In this document: one piece after another, positions 1 to 11,560 of the stretch
How the letters are laid out: every line of letters begins with the position of its first letter
Position numbering within the stretch: the stretch's first letter is position 1
Source of the DNA: Elephas maximus indicus
Lineage: Eukaryota; Chordata; Mammalia; Proboscidea; Elephantidae
NCBI RefSeq assembly: GCF_024166365.1
Contig: NC_064819.1
Location: 9,498,501 to 9,562,500, forward strand
Direction: 5' to 3'
DNA: 64,000 nt
Notes under the pieces: model-generated
What the model was told of the DNA's origin: nothing
What the model saw: the letters and a program-made list of their open reading frames with translations, nothing else
Database searches by the model: none
Made by a program: the position numbers and the translations under genes

Positions 1-7
1 ATTTAAA

Positions 8-31
8 AAAGAAAGAAAGAAAGAAAAATCA
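8..31. repeat. (GAAA)n simple repeat
   Basis: Short run of gaaa units at the left window edge, perhaps the tail of an element outside the window. Confidence 0.7.
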
Positions 32-769
32 ACCCTCCCTAAACCCAATTAAAATTACAGTAAAGATATACAAAAGGAAGTAGCTCCATTATAATACCCC
101 AAGCAGGAGGGAGAGGAGGGAACCAGAGATTTTTATGAGCTTCTACAAAACAAAAAGCAGGTGAGATAGCAAAGACAGGTAAACCAGAGTCAAGGCCACA
201 GCTCAGAACCCATGAAGGCAGCTAAATGGAAGTAGAAGATGATCTTCTAGGCAGCGTCTCAGAAGGGTTCCCATTCAGTGTGAGTAGGTACAGAGGAAAG
301 AAGCAAGTGACCTTTCCTTTTCTAATGACCTTTAAGCTCTCTTTTAATCACCTACCACATTTTTTTTTTTTACCACATAGCCACACCTTATCACCAAAAC
401 TGCCCCACCTGTGAAATCACTTACATAGACAAATTACACTTCCAGAAATGACACTGGCCCTGAAAAAATTTTATCAGGAAGATTTGTGTCAAATTTTTAT
501 AATAAAGAAAAAGAGATACTCTAATTGTCCACCCACAGATTGGTCAAGTAAATTATGGCATATCCATGCAGTGAGATTCTTTGCCTCCAATTAACGTTGC
601 TATATTGTTTAATCTTTTGGGTGAATACCATTGGATCTAGCTTGTATCACGTAACAACCACCACAAAAGAAATTTTAGATGTTTTAGAGTGCACATAAAA
701 AGAAAGTCAAATAGAGAAAGAGACAAAGAGACTGAAATAAATAAAAGAATAGAAAAAAATAGGAAAATG
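32..769. other. No gene seen, AT-rich sequence
   Basis: No supported exon, RNA gene or clear young repeat. Short open frames have no protein-like character. Some pieces resemble very old L1 3' sequence but are too degraded to place. Confidence 0.6.
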
Positions 770-1550
770 TGAAATCTTGAGTTAGAAAGCCCTTTCTAAG
801 CATAATGCCAAAGGCAGAAATCATTAGAAAAATATTTATATAATTGACATAAAAGACAAAGAATTACATGGAAAAAATGTTTAGCAAAAAGGCAAATGAT
901 TAACTGAGAGTAATATTTTCAATATACATGGCAGGTCAATATCCTAAATATGTAACAAGTTCCTACAAATCAATTTAAAAAACAAACACTCCCAATAAAA
1001 AAGAGGGCAAAGAATATGAATGGGAAACTTATTGAAGAAAACATAAATAGCCAAGATAATATAAATTAAACAAAAATTAGATGCTAATCAATTATGTTTT
1101 CTAGACAAGGGTTTTTTGGTTTTTATTGGTTTTTTTAAGATGGTACCTAATGTAGCTGAAAGTGCAGAGAAATGGGTACTCTGTTACTGGATTATACATT
1201 TTCAACCACTCTGTAATGCAATTTGACCATGCGAATCACAAAACTTTAAAACAAACATGCCCTTTAGTACAAAAATTCTAATTTGAGGAATTTTTAGCGA
1301 GGAAATAATAAGATGTGTTTAAAGTTTATGTACAAGAATATTGCCTATTCTTTATATAGTATTTATATAGCATTATTATATAAATTATATTAAATTAGCA
1401 TTATTTAATTATTTATATAATAGCGTTATCATATAAATTATATATTATTATATAGTATTATTTATAGTATTAAAAAATGGAAAATAGCCTGAAATTTTCA
1501 ACCCGAGGAATTCAATTAAAAACATTATAGTATATTCATATGATGTATTA
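770..1550 (+). mobile_element. Ancient L1 fragment (ORF2 end / 3' region)
   Basis: Phrases typical of L1 ORF2 (ctacaaatcaattt...aaaaaacaaacac, aagagggcaaagaatatgaa, tactctgttactgg) occur in order on the + strand. The copy is heavily decayed and contains an AT-rich low-complexity expansion. Confidence 0.65.
1351..1475. repeat. AT-rich low-complexity tract
   Basis: Repeated tatataaatta / tttatatag units, nearly pure A+T, inside the old L1 fragment. Confidence 0.8.
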
Positions 1551-1551
1551 C

Positions 1552-1722
1552 CAAACCAAAAAAAAACAAACCCATTGCTGCCTAGCCGATTCTGACTCAT
1601 ACTGAGCCTATAGGACAGGATAGAACTGTCCTATAGGGTTTCCAAAGAGCAGCTGGTGGATTCGAACTGCTGAGCTTTTGGTTAGCAGCCAAGCTCTTAA
1701 CCACTGAGCCACCATTGTCCCA
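1552..1722 (-). mobile_element. AfroSINE (short form)
   Basis: Complete minus-strand copy: T/A tail, RTE-like 3' part, then the tRNA-like head with box B (ttcgaactgc) and box A near ttaaccactgagcc. Confidence 0.9.
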
Positions 1723-1739
1723 AAACCTCTCAAAACAGA

Positions 1740-2225
1740 AATTCATTTGAAACTATTTTAAGTTTAGGGAAGGCACCAAGTACAGGGAAAGAAAGACAAC
1801 AAATAAAATTATCGCAGACCTTGATTATTGTGATGAGGGAAATAAAACACAGTCATATGAGAGAATAACTGGAGTGGAGGGGGCGTGATACTGTAGCCAG
1901 AGCAATCAGCAAAGTCTTCTCAAAAAAGTGAGAACTTCGCTGCACCTGCAGGTTGATAAGGAGCCAGCCCTGTGAACATCTAGGAGAATGGCATTACCAC
2001 TAAAGAAAACAAATGCAAAAGATACGTGGTTGGAGCATACATAAGGTAAAAGTAATACTTAATGTAGTTGGAGAGGAATACATGGGCCACTTGTAAATCA
2101 CGGTGAGGAGTTTGGATCTTATGCTGAGTACAAAGAGGAGCCACTGAACTCTTAGCAGAGGAATAGCAAAGCCTGATCTGTGTTTTTATAAAAGTTTTCA
2201 GAATTTTTCTGGTTAAGGGAGTGGA
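1740..2225 (+). mobile_element. Ancient long mammalian interspersed repeat, family not assigned
   Basis: Diverged sequence containing aaggagccagccctgtgaacatct and caaatcacggtgaggagtttggatctt, of the same type as 39515-40545. Too old for a firm family name. Confidence 0.45.
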
Positions 2226-2229
2226 TTTA

Positions 2230-3178
2230 AAATGCATCAGAATCTTCTGACTCCAGGCATTATGCAGAGTGAAATAAATCAATCACAAAAGAACAAACAC
2301 TGTATGAAACGACTATTATAAAAACTCCTGAAAAGGTTTGCACACAGAAAGAAATAATCTTTGGTGGTGATTAGGGAGGGGAGGGGTGGGGAGGGAAAAG
2401 TACTAACTAGTGAATAGATAAGTGGTAGCTTTGGTGAAGGGTAAGACAGTACATAATACTGAGGAAGTCAGCATAGCTTGACCAAGGCAAGGTCATGGAA
2501 GCTTCACAGACACATCCAAACTCCCTGAGGGACCAAATTACTGGGCTAAGAGCTGGGAATAATGGTGTCGGAGGACATCTAGCTCAATTGGCATAGCGGA
2601 GTTTATGAAGAAAATGTTCTACCTCCTGCTTTGGTGAGTAGCACCTGGAGTCTTAAAAGCTTGTGAGCGGCCATCTAAGATGCTCCACTGGTCCCACGCC
2701 ATCTGGAGCAAGGGACAATGAAGAAAACCAAAGACCTAAGGGGAGTATTAGTCCAAAAGGCTAATGGACCATAACTACCACAGCCTTCACCACACTGAGT
2801 CCAGCACAATTAGGTGGTGCCCAGCTACCACCACTGACTGCTCTGACAAGAATCACAGTAGAGGGTCCCGGACAGAGCTGGAGATAAATGTAGAACAAAA
2901 TTCTAACTCACAAAAAAGGACCAGACTTTACTTGTCTGACAGAGACTGGAGAAATCCCGAGAATATGGCCCCCAGACACCCTCCTAACTCAGCACTGAAG
3001 TCACTCCTGAGGTTCACCCTTTAGCCAAAGATTAGACAGGCCCATAAAACAAAAGGAGACTAAATGGGCACACCAGCCCAGGGGCAAGGACAAGAAGGCA
3101 GGAGCGGACAGGAAAGCTAGTAACAGGGAAGCCAAGGTTGAGAAGGGGAGACTGTTGACATGTGGCGAGGCTGGCAAC
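2230..3178 (+). mobile_element. L1 3' end (older afrotherian lineage), left part
   Basis: Starts in the ORF2 end (cattatgcagagtgaaataa) and continues through the long L1 3' UTR typical of this window, with cggccatctaagatgctcc. It is interrupted at 3178 by an LTR-like insertion and resumes at 3691 and again near 4375. Confidence 0.85.
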
Positions 3179-3685
3179 TGTCTTAGTCATCTAGTGCTAC
3201 TATAACAGAAGTACTACAAGTGGATGCCTTTAACAAAGAGAAATTTATTTTCTCACACTCTGGTAGGCTAGAAGTCCAAATTTAGGGCTTCAGCTCCAGG
3301 GGAATTCTTTCTGTCTCTGTCAGCTCTGGAGGAAGGCCCTTCTCATCAATCTTCCCCTGAACTAGGCGATTTTCTACTCAGGAACCCTGGGTCCAAAGGA
3401 TGGCTCTGCTCCTGGTGCTTCTTTCTTGGTGGTATCAGGTCCCCAACTCTCTGCTCGCTTCCCTTTTAACTCTTGTAAGATAAAAGGTGGTACAGGCCAC
3501 ACCCCAGGGAAACTCCCTTTACATTGGGTCAGGAATATGACTTGAATGAGGGTGTTACCAGCCCACCCTAATCCTCTTTAACATAAAATTACAATCACAA
3601 AATGGAGGACAACCACACAATACTGGGAATCATGGCCTAACCAATTTGATACATATTTTGGGGGGACACAATTCAATCCATGACT
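3179..3685 (+). mobile_element. LTR-like ancient element inserted in the L1, 5-bp flanking repeat
   Basis: A 507-bp block starting tgtcttagtc and ending ccatgact is flanked by gcaac at 3174-3178 and 3686-3690. A 5-bp duplication and TG start suit an LTR insertion. The same family appears at 58072-58398. Family name not assigned. Confidence 0.6.
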
Positions 3686-3715
3686 GCAACCAATGTCATA
3701 AAACAATATGTGTAG

Positions 3716-4159
3716 TGGGATGCAGACCCCAAAACCTCATAAGTCCGGACATAATGGTCCAACTAAGACTAGAAGGACCCCGGTGGTCACGGCCCCCAGA
3801 CCTTCTGTTGCCCCAGGACAGGAACCATTCCCAAAGCCAACTCTTCAGACATGGATTGGACTGGACAATGGGTTGGAGAGGGATGCTGGTGAGGAGTGAG
3901 CTTCTCGGATCAGGTGGGCGCTTGAGACTATGTTGGCATCTCCTGCCTGGAGGGGAGATGAGAGGGTGGAGGGGGTTAGAAGCTGGCAAAATGGACATGA
4001 AAAGAGAGAGTGGAGGGAGAGAGCGGGCTGTCTCATTAGGGTGAGAGTAATTGGGAGTATGTAGCAAGGTGTATATGAGTTTTTGTGTGAGAGACTGACT
4101 TGATTTGTAAACTTTCATTTAAAGCACAATAACCCAATAAAAATTATTTTAAAAAAAAA
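3716..4159 (+). mobile_element. Younger L1 3' end inserted in the older L1
   Basis: Matches the 3' UTR end of the L1 at 41778-49327 (tggattggactggacaatgg, gagactgacttgatttg), ending in an A-rich tail. The older L1 reads on either side of the whole insertion, with tatgtgta-like sequence at both edges. Confidence 0.85.
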
Positions 4160-4239
4160 CCTCTGGAGCACAGCTCTACTCTGACACACATGGGGTTGCC
4201 ATAAGTCTGAATCGGCTCGTCAGCAACTTTTTTTTTTTA
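4160..4239 (+). mobile_element. AfroSINE 3' fragment
   Basis: Only the tail half is present (cagctctactctgacacaca ... gaatcggctcgtcagcaac), directly after the L1 A-tail. Confidence 0.75.
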
Positions 4240-4374
4240 ATGTATTTTATGCCTGCAACAAGATGCATATACTTTTTTTTTTTCTGTTCCCAAGACAGTG
4301 TGTTGTTATTCAGAAGCGAGTGTTTTCAGATCCCTCTCTGGACAATAAAGTACTGAATTTGGAGTCAAATATAT

Positions 4375-4450
4375 ATATGTGTGTGTATTAATTGTTTGAT
4401 GAGAAGCTAATTTTCTCTGTAAACCTTCATCTAAAGTACAAGAAAAAAAA
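4375..4450 (+). mobile_element. Last part of the older L1 3' end
   Basis: tgtgtattaattgtttgatg...aaaccttcatctaaagtac then an A-tail completes the L1 begun at 2230. Confidence 0.7.
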
Positions 4451-5865
4451 TCTTCTGCTTCCAATATCTAATAAAATAAACAAAAGCTTTAAAAAAATTA
4501 AAAATATATTTACCAGATAGCAAAATAAAAGAGGGCATTACCTATTTCAAAACTGGTGGCCAAGGAAAGAAAAAGAAGGGAGAAAAAAAAAAGAGAGAAA
4601 CAGCTGTATTGCTAAAAAGACAAAAGCCTGGGATTCTTACTATTACCCTCAAATTCAGGAAGAAATTTATCTTTTTGAACTTCTAACCAGAGAGTAATGG
4701 AAATGAGTGAACAGGGAGACTAACCGCTGATGGAAACACAGTTTCAGAACTACTCAGAACTGAGGGCTGGATCCAAGCCCTGGAGCCATCTAGAGTAATT
4801 GGTCAGGCCAAGGTGGAAAAAATGGAATAGCGAGAGAAATAGGAGAAACTTGAACAGGATACGATGTTATGAAAGACAGGAGAGAGTATTACAAGAAGAA
4901 TGGACTAATCCTGAGTAAAATGAAGACAAGTGTCCACTGGATTTGGAAAAATAGAGGTTGTTTGGTAACTTGACAAACTGAATAGAGTGGAGAGAATGGA
5001 GGCAAAATTGAGTCCAATAAATAAAAACCAGTTACTTAGGAAAAGTGTAATTCTTCCAAATACTGAGACCAGAGGTAACGTTTTTCCCCTGGGAACTCTT
5101 AGACCCAGCATGTAGGGTTGTGAAAAATATCCTCAACAATATCCTACACTAAACATAACACGTTTCACAGGGTTGCCCCTTAATATAGACATCAGAGATA
5201 TTATAGAGGCTTTTCTTCATTGAATGAAAAATTTGGACCAAAAAAACCCTCTAAAATCTCTCCCAATGGTAAGAATATTAATACTGGGATGTCCCTTTCC
5301 TTGGAAAGGTCTAGACTTGCTCTAAGAAGTCATCTTGTGGTGGCCATAATTTAAAAGTATGAGCTGAGTTAAATATTTATCATCTGGTGTGGACCAGGAG
5401 CTGAAGGGGATGGGATAATGTCACTTAATGTCGAACAAAAGGATTGCTAAATAAAAAAGAGAACCCATTAAAAGTCAAAAAGTCTGAATTTATACATTCT
5501 AGGAAAATTTGCAAAGAGAGCCAAGGCCCGCTGGAAGAAAGGCAATTTTCAGAGGCACTAGAGAATTTTATGGACCTGGCATTTCAGGAATACATTTTGC
5601 AAGTTTGACTCAGTATAGAAGTTTGACTTAGTATGGAAGCAGAGCTCTGATTAGTGACTGGTCTAGTCTGCAAAGAGCATGGGTGCCCTGGCAGACTTAC
5701 TTTTGAGGCAGTTTTGCAGAAAATGGCTTCTTATCCCAGGAACAATATTCTACTCTACTTATTTCATTAAGCAGTTAATAGAAAAAAAAATAAAATCAGC
5801 AATTTAGAAATTTAATACCATTTAAGAGGTTACGTTGATTGCCTAACTACACTCAAATAGTGTTG
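4451..5865. other. No gene seen
   Basis: About 1.4 kb of AT-rich, mostly unique sequence. Open frames up to about 70 codons have no protein-like character. Confidence 0.6.
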
Positions 5866-6024
5866 TCAAATAGTTAAGAGCGCAGGCTGTGAGGACAGGC
5901 TGACTGGAGTCCTTAACGCTAAAAGGCTCTATAACCGTGGACAACTTAACCTCTTCAACTTTCAGCTTTCTCATCTGTAAAATGGAGGACAGGGCTGTTG
6001 TGAAGAGTGAATTTGACAGTGACT
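5866..6024 (+). mobile_element. MIR SINE
   Basis: MIR core and end visible: cctcttcaactttcagctttctcatctgtaaaatgg. Confidence 0.75.
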
Positions 6025-6029
6025 TAGTG

Positions 6030-6227
6030 AGGTCCCTGGGTGGTACAAATCGCTTGCACTTGACTACTAACTTAAAGGTTGGCCACTTGAACCCACCCTG
6101 TGGCACCGTGGAAGAAAGGCCTAATGACTTGCTTCTATAAAGACTACAACCAAGAAACCCCCATGAAGCAGTTTTACTCCCTAACACATCGGGTCATCAT
6201 GAGTCAGAATCACCCAGACAACAATGT
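6030..6227 (+). mobile_element. AfroSINE (long form, diverged)
   Basis: tccctgggtggtacaaatcg head, then the inner segment ggaagaaaggcctaatgact, then the tail catcatgagtcagaatca. Confidence 0.8.
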
Positions 6228-7261
6228 ATTGAGGACTTAGTAAGTACTGAAAATGTAGACATCATGCCTTGAGGAGCCAAAGGGTATTCCCGCCATTTTT
6301 CCTGAAATTGGTAACTAAAGCAAAAGGTGTTAAGTATCCCACATAAGAGGACTTCCAGATACGAGACCAGTGACTGTCCTGCCCAGTTTGCACTACAATT
6401 CCCTCCCTCCCTCCATTAAAAAAAAAAGTCAGTTTGAAGGGGTCTTTTTAGGGAGTGCAGTGCTTGTGAAGAGAAACATTCCACTGGTTCCCTGGCACTG
6501 AAGATGAGAGGGTGAAGCCCCACAGGAATGGAAAGCTTGAGGGTATGTACAAGACCAACATCTCTGAGCCCAGGTAGATACTCCCTTGGTCATCAGGCTT
6601 GTTAACTTGCCTTGAAACTACCATCAGCAGGTAATTACCTGAACCCTCTCTCTAAGCTTGAATTCCTCCCAATCTGTTTGTCTCCAGATCTCTTGACCCT
6701 CCCCCTTACTAATCTTTGGACCATCTACAGTGTGAGCATTACTTGGGTAATTACTATTCCTGTGAATACAGCCTATTCAAAATATAGAAACTGAAACTGG
6801 ACAGAACCCTGTACAGCTAAGCTTATACCAGCACCACTACGAGCAGCCAGAACAATAGATAGGCATTTTAATACAATTTTATGTGTCAACTTGGCTACGC
6901 TATGATGTCCAGTTGTTTGGTCAAATACTAGCCTAGTTGCTGTAGTTACTTGTGATCAGATCAATTGGCCTTAAGTAAAGCAGTTTACCTTCCATAACGT
7001 GGGTGGGTCTCAACCAATCAGTTGACGACCTTACGAGCAAAAAAGGAGCTTCCCTTGAGAATGTTCTGTCTCCAAACTATAAATGACATTTTACCAGAAC
7101 TCCCACTCTCTTCCCTTTGTCTGACCTACAGATCTGGGAACATAAGCCTGCAGGAGTCTCCAGCCTGTCGCCTGACCTCTGCATTTACTTAATCACCGGA
7201 GTCAGTTTTCTTGAAGTAAAGCAATCAATCTCTCTGTTTATATGTATACTTTTTTTTTTTT

Positions 7262-7437
7262 TTTTCCATTGCTGTTGGCTCAATTCCAATTCATGACAAT
7301 CCCGGGGTTTTCACTGACCGGTTTTTCAGAAATATATCACCATGGTTTTCTCTCAAGGCACCTCTGGGTGGACTTGAACCATCAACCTTTTGGTTAGCAG
7401 CTGAGTGCATTTACATTTTGCACCTCCCAGGGACTCC
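7262..7437 (-). mobile_element. AfroSINE (older long form)
   Basis: Minus-strand copy with T-run tail, ccattgctgttggctcaatt and the head ggacttgaaccatcaacctt. Confidence 0.75.
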
Positions 7438-7483
7438 ACATCTGCATCACTAATTCAGGGACTCCACATCTGCGTCACTAATT
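7428..7483. repeat. 28-bp tandem duplication
   Basis: Two adjacent 28-base copies (7428-7455 and 7456-7483) starting cagggactccacatctgc, differing at one base. Confidence 0.9.
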
Positions 7484-7679
7484 CTGTTTCTCCAGGGACC
7501 TCTGACTAAGACAATACACAAAAGCAGAAATAAGGGTCAAAAAAAAAAATTTTTTTTTTCAAAGCACACGAATAAAAGCAAACTAAATACAAATAAAAAC
7601 AAACAAGTGCTTTTACCTGAGTCACCACATTCCAAAGAAGCAGAAAGCCAGTGACTGAAAGGTTCCTGTTACTTTCGCC

Positions 7680-7930
7680 CTCCAATGAGGCAGGCACAGG
7701 CAGCACCAGGTTCAGCCCATGCGAGATGCCTCCCTCCCAATCACAGACCACCCTTCCCTGGTCTTAGAGCTCCAAAGAATCGCTGCAGGGTAGAAAAGCA
7801 CCTCAGGCTCCTGCCGACTTCGGAGTGGGCCAGCGCGGCCAGAGGAGGCGGCCCGGGCTCCGTGAGTAGCCTGCGCTCTGCGGTGAAGCCCACTGCACGC
7901 TGAGTGGTTGGGGTGCTTTCCTGGGGGGAA
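7680..7930 (+). promoter_or_regulatory. CpG-richer unique region, candidate UPK1B promoter / first exon
   Basis: Roughly 14 CpG pairs fall in about 240 bases, whereas the surrounding sequence is AT-rich and CpG-poor. A strong donor (ctccgtgagtag) occurs at about 7858-7869 on the + strand. It lies 16 kb before the first coding exon, a plausible distance for a non-coding first exon. No TATA box is evident. The link to UPK1B is inference; it could serve another transcript on either strand. Confidence 0.3.
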
Positions 7931-8949
7931 GCCAGCGGCCTGACAGGGAAGGGGGAAGAACAGGCATTCCTGAGGAATGGAGCATGTCATTTTTTGTGAT
8001 TTAGGATGTTGTGACTGCTTCATTCTCTTTTACTTTGAACTCTATAAATTGCTTTCTTAAAACCTTTGATATCATTGTCCTGTTCTCAGAACTCTGGTTA
8101 AATTTCTTTTGGGAATCCTGATTTCAACTTCAAACTTCTCACAGAAAGACCAAGAAAAATCCTAGGACCCTGGGAAGCTGATTAAATCTCAGTCACTTTT
8201 ATAGTCCTCCCGTCCCCCCCACCAACAATTTCCTTTTGGAGTCAGAAAAGCAAAAGGAATTTTAAGGAAACCAAGTCATGTTCATTCTTAATAATCTGTC
8301 ATTCGGGTAGAGAGAAAACTTCCCCGTCTTGTCAGAAATCGTTTGATCCTGCTAACTCATTACGTGATTTGTGAGACAATTTACTCACATTTCTTCTCCG
8401 CAAACAGTTATGCTTAATAAATGTGTCCATGAAATAAGTCAACAAATTAACTTTAACTATGCAGTGTTGTTTTTACATAATTTATTTTCACTTGTCACCA
8501 ATTAGTGGATCCACCAGGATCCGGAGGTACTAAATATACAATTTTGTTCAAACAACATTTTTGCTTAAGATGCAAATTAAGTTTCAAGTAATGCTAGTAC
8601 TATTTTTTCTTATATCAAGCTAAAACCTCACTTGTAATAACTAGTTTTAAAGATTTTTGTAATCTTGAATTTTTAATAATTTTTGAGTTTTTTAAAGACT
8701 TGACCTTTTCTTTAATGAGTTGAGTTGCTAAGTACAACAGGAAAGAACTCTCTTAGAATATATATATACGTACATATATTTATAACTTAGAATATATAAA
8801 TATATATATTTCAGTTTTATATATATGTGAAGAAGGAGTTTTTATTTTGATTTCTCAATGAGGAGAAGAATTTCTTATTTTGCTTTCTGCTACAATAGGC
8901 TTAAAAATCAACTCACTTTCATAGACTTTTAGATCCAAAAGTAACCCTA
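7931..8949. other. Unique AT-rich sequence, no gene seen
   Basis: Apart from the TA-rich tract near 8756-8828 I see no repeat or exon. Its unique character next to a CpG-richer block makes it a candidate for conserved regulatory sequence, which only an alignment could show. Confidence 0.5.
8756..8828. repeat. (TA)-rich microsatellite
   Basis: Runs of tatata with interruptions. Confidence 0.85.
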
Positions 8950-9112
8950 AAACCAAAAAAACCTGTTGCCTTCGAGTCGATTCTGCCTCATACCGACTCT
9001 ATAGGACAGAGTAGAACTGCCCCGCAGAGTTTCCAAGGAGCGCCTGGTGGATTTGAACTGCCAACCTTTTGGTTAAGCCATAGCACTCAACCACTATGCC
9101 TCTAGAGTTTCC
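8950..9112 (-). mobile_element. AfroSINE (short form)
   Basis: acctgttgccttcgagtcga ... gagcgcctggtggatttgaa ... complete to the tRNA-like head. Confidence 0.9.
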
Positions 9113-9511
9113 GTAACCTTAGATACCATCTAATCAATAAAAACAAATGAAATCTCAGAACTTCTTTTCTGACCTCGCCTACTAAACCTTCTTAACCAAG
9201 GCAAACACCAAGCAACCCTAGAATGTGCTGTGCTCTGCTGCTGGAGTCGGAGTCTGATGACCAGGCAGGCTGCCCACAACCCTAAGAGGCCACCATTCCT
9301 TACCTGGGCCAGAGACCACACTCATGAGGTGGTTCCCTAAACTCAGTTTCCCCAATGATGCTCCATAGCATTCTTGCCCTGGCACTGGGCCATCCCGTCC
9401 TCTCCTGAGGTCCTTACTTGGCTGAGAGTGCCTGAGCCATTGCTTACATCTCAGCCGTGGACTTCAGGTGAGTGAAAGACTCAGATCCTCACAGGGAACA
9501 TCGGGATCTAG

Positions 9512-9710
9512 GGAAGCACCGTCCAGTAGAACTTTCTGTGATGACGGAAATCTGTACAGCAGCCATAGCTACATGCGACTGTCAAGCACTTGAAATGTGG
9601 CCAGTGCAACTACAGAATTCGATTTTTCATTTTATTTCATTTAAATTTATTTGCATTTAAGTAGCCACATGCATTTGGTAGCTACCATATTGGTCAGCAC
9701 AGGTCTAGAG
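9512..9710 (+). mobile_element. Non-autonomous DNA transposon (MER type, probably hAT-Charlie)
   Basis: Begins caccgtccagtagaactttc and ends taccatattggtcagcacag. The two ends are imperfect inverted repeats, and tctag-like sequence lies at both borders. Confidence 0.6.
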
Positions 9711-11449
9711 CTTTAAAGTAAGAAAAACCGATGGGTGCTACAAGCTGTGGCTGTTATAACCGTGAGTATCATGGCCATGAGAACAAGTTCCTCTTTTCGT
9801 CATTACCAGGGACTCATCCTAACCAAAACTGAAGAACACCAGCAATCGTCCTGATCTAAAGTTTTCATACCCATCTCTACTTTCATCCCTAAATCACACA
9901 ACTGTCTGCTCTTATCCTGGGTTGCAGGGCTGGGGCTAAGGCAACACCGTATTGTGTTTCTTGATTTCTTCCTCTTCTGCTCCTCCTTTTTTTTTTTTTT
10001 TTTCTTTGTCAATCTAAATTTCTCTAGCTTGAGCTAGAGTTTGAGGTGTGGTCTGTGTGTTCTTCTGGTGCAAAAAAAAAAAAAAACTTGGGCGAGGGAA
10101 AGAGGTAATGAACTTAAAAAATGATCTCATGCTTGGTGGGCGAGCCACACTCCTTTTTCTTCTGCTTTGAAAATTGGTTTGCTTAGAGAGCAATTGTTTT
10201 TAGTCCTAGTCAATGTGTCTGGAAACATCAACACTACAAATACGAATAACTTTTAGAAGAAAGTTATTCATATATTCTTTCCCAAGGGAAGGAAAAAAAT
10301 AAACAAGAACTAAAGCTCTTGTCTTTTAAAAAATCTACACTCCTTGATGCAAAGGAACTCCCAGGGTGTTGAGCAATTTGAGTAAATCATCACTGTGCCT
10401 GGCCAGTACGTGGTTTTTCCATGGGGTGGGGCTCGCAGGGGCCTATTCCTTTCTGTGGAAAACATTTTGAGGTGAACTGCACACTTTGAGTCAATATTGT
10501 TTCTGAAGTGCAGAACCAGTACTCTGCCTTCTGCCTTCTACTGGTCCTACTTCTTTTAATCCACCTCATCCCATTTGTTTCCTTCTAGCTTGTCTAGGTA
10601 AAGAAATCTAGTACATAAGAGGGAAGCGCTGCTTTAGAATAACGCAGGAATGTTTCAAAAGACCACATAGAGTAAAACCTGTGAAAGCCGGAAGCTGTGT
10701 AAGGCAGAAACCTGTCAGAGAAGGAACTCAATATTTTCCACTAATAGAGATCGATAGAAAGTGGTAAGCTGTACATTGTCAAAGGCAGAAAACTTGCCCC
10801 CAGAAAAACAAGGCAGTCCTGTGGAGATCTGGCTCTCACAGGTTTCACTGTGTTTGAAACAACTCATACATACTGTGGACAAGGGAAAAAGAAGGAGGGG
10901 GACACACCATATCGTCAGGAGTCAGTCTCTATACACAAACAGGGACTGACCTGAGCACCCAAATCAAGAGTTAGAAGGTTTGTCTTTTTAGGCTCCACCT
11001 TCTCCTTGGGTCTCTTCCCCTCTCACAGCATGTCTCCTCTGCCCTTTTGATAATCCTATATGAGGAAGGGATCTGATAAAATCACCTGTAATGAGGTATT
11101 GATATTGATGGCTCATGAGACTCAATGTGCCTCTTTTATATGTATTTGCGTTTTAATAAAGGATTTGCATTTTAATAAGGGATTTCAGATATTAGGGTGT
11201 ATAGTGAGGAAGACTTTGAATGGCAGGAGAGAGTGGAAGGCTTTCTCCCTGTCAGCTTTGTTAAGGTGACTCACCTTGTGGCTTAACTTGTAAGAAACAA
11301 GGTCAGGCCCAATGGCAAGACACTGGGAGTTTCTCTTAATTTTAAAGAAGTATAAAAAAGGTGGTATCTCCCTACCTTAAAAAGAATGGTTAAAGATGAA
11401 CTCAATTTAAGACTGGCTTTTTTTTTTTTTTTAAGATTCAGGAGACCTG
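9711..11449. other. No gene seen
   Basis: Mostly unique sequence with two A or T runs. No splice-flanked open frame or RNA gene that I can support. Confidence 0.55.
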
Positions 11450-11560
11450 TACTTGGATTTTGACTCTGCTAATCAGTGATCTCGAACAAGTAACTTTGCT
11501 CCTTCTGAGCCTTAGTTTCCTCATCTGTACAATGAGGGGGTTGACTACAAAGCCTCTAAG
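11450..11560 (+). mobile_element. MIR SINE fragment
   Basis: gagccttagtttcctcatct and preceding MIR core words. Confidence 0.7.

Larger units (their letters stand above)
6860..7523 (+). mobile_element. Ancient interspersed repeat split by an AfroSINE
   Basis: tatgtgtcaacttggctacg ... cataacgtgggtgggtctc ... gaagtaaagcaatcaatctc is a common old mammalian repeat. After the SINE it resumes at about 7440 and ends gtttctccagggacctctga. Family not assigned. Confidence 0.55.

Noticed and set aside
3646..4118. 132- and 140-codon frames on both strands
   Set aside because: They are L1 3' UTR sequence; a matching minus-strand frame recurs at 48812-49294 in another L1.
7712..8023. 103-codon minus-strand frame in the CpG-richer region
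   Set aside because: Low-complexity A/G/P composition caused by GC content; no domain and no splice context.
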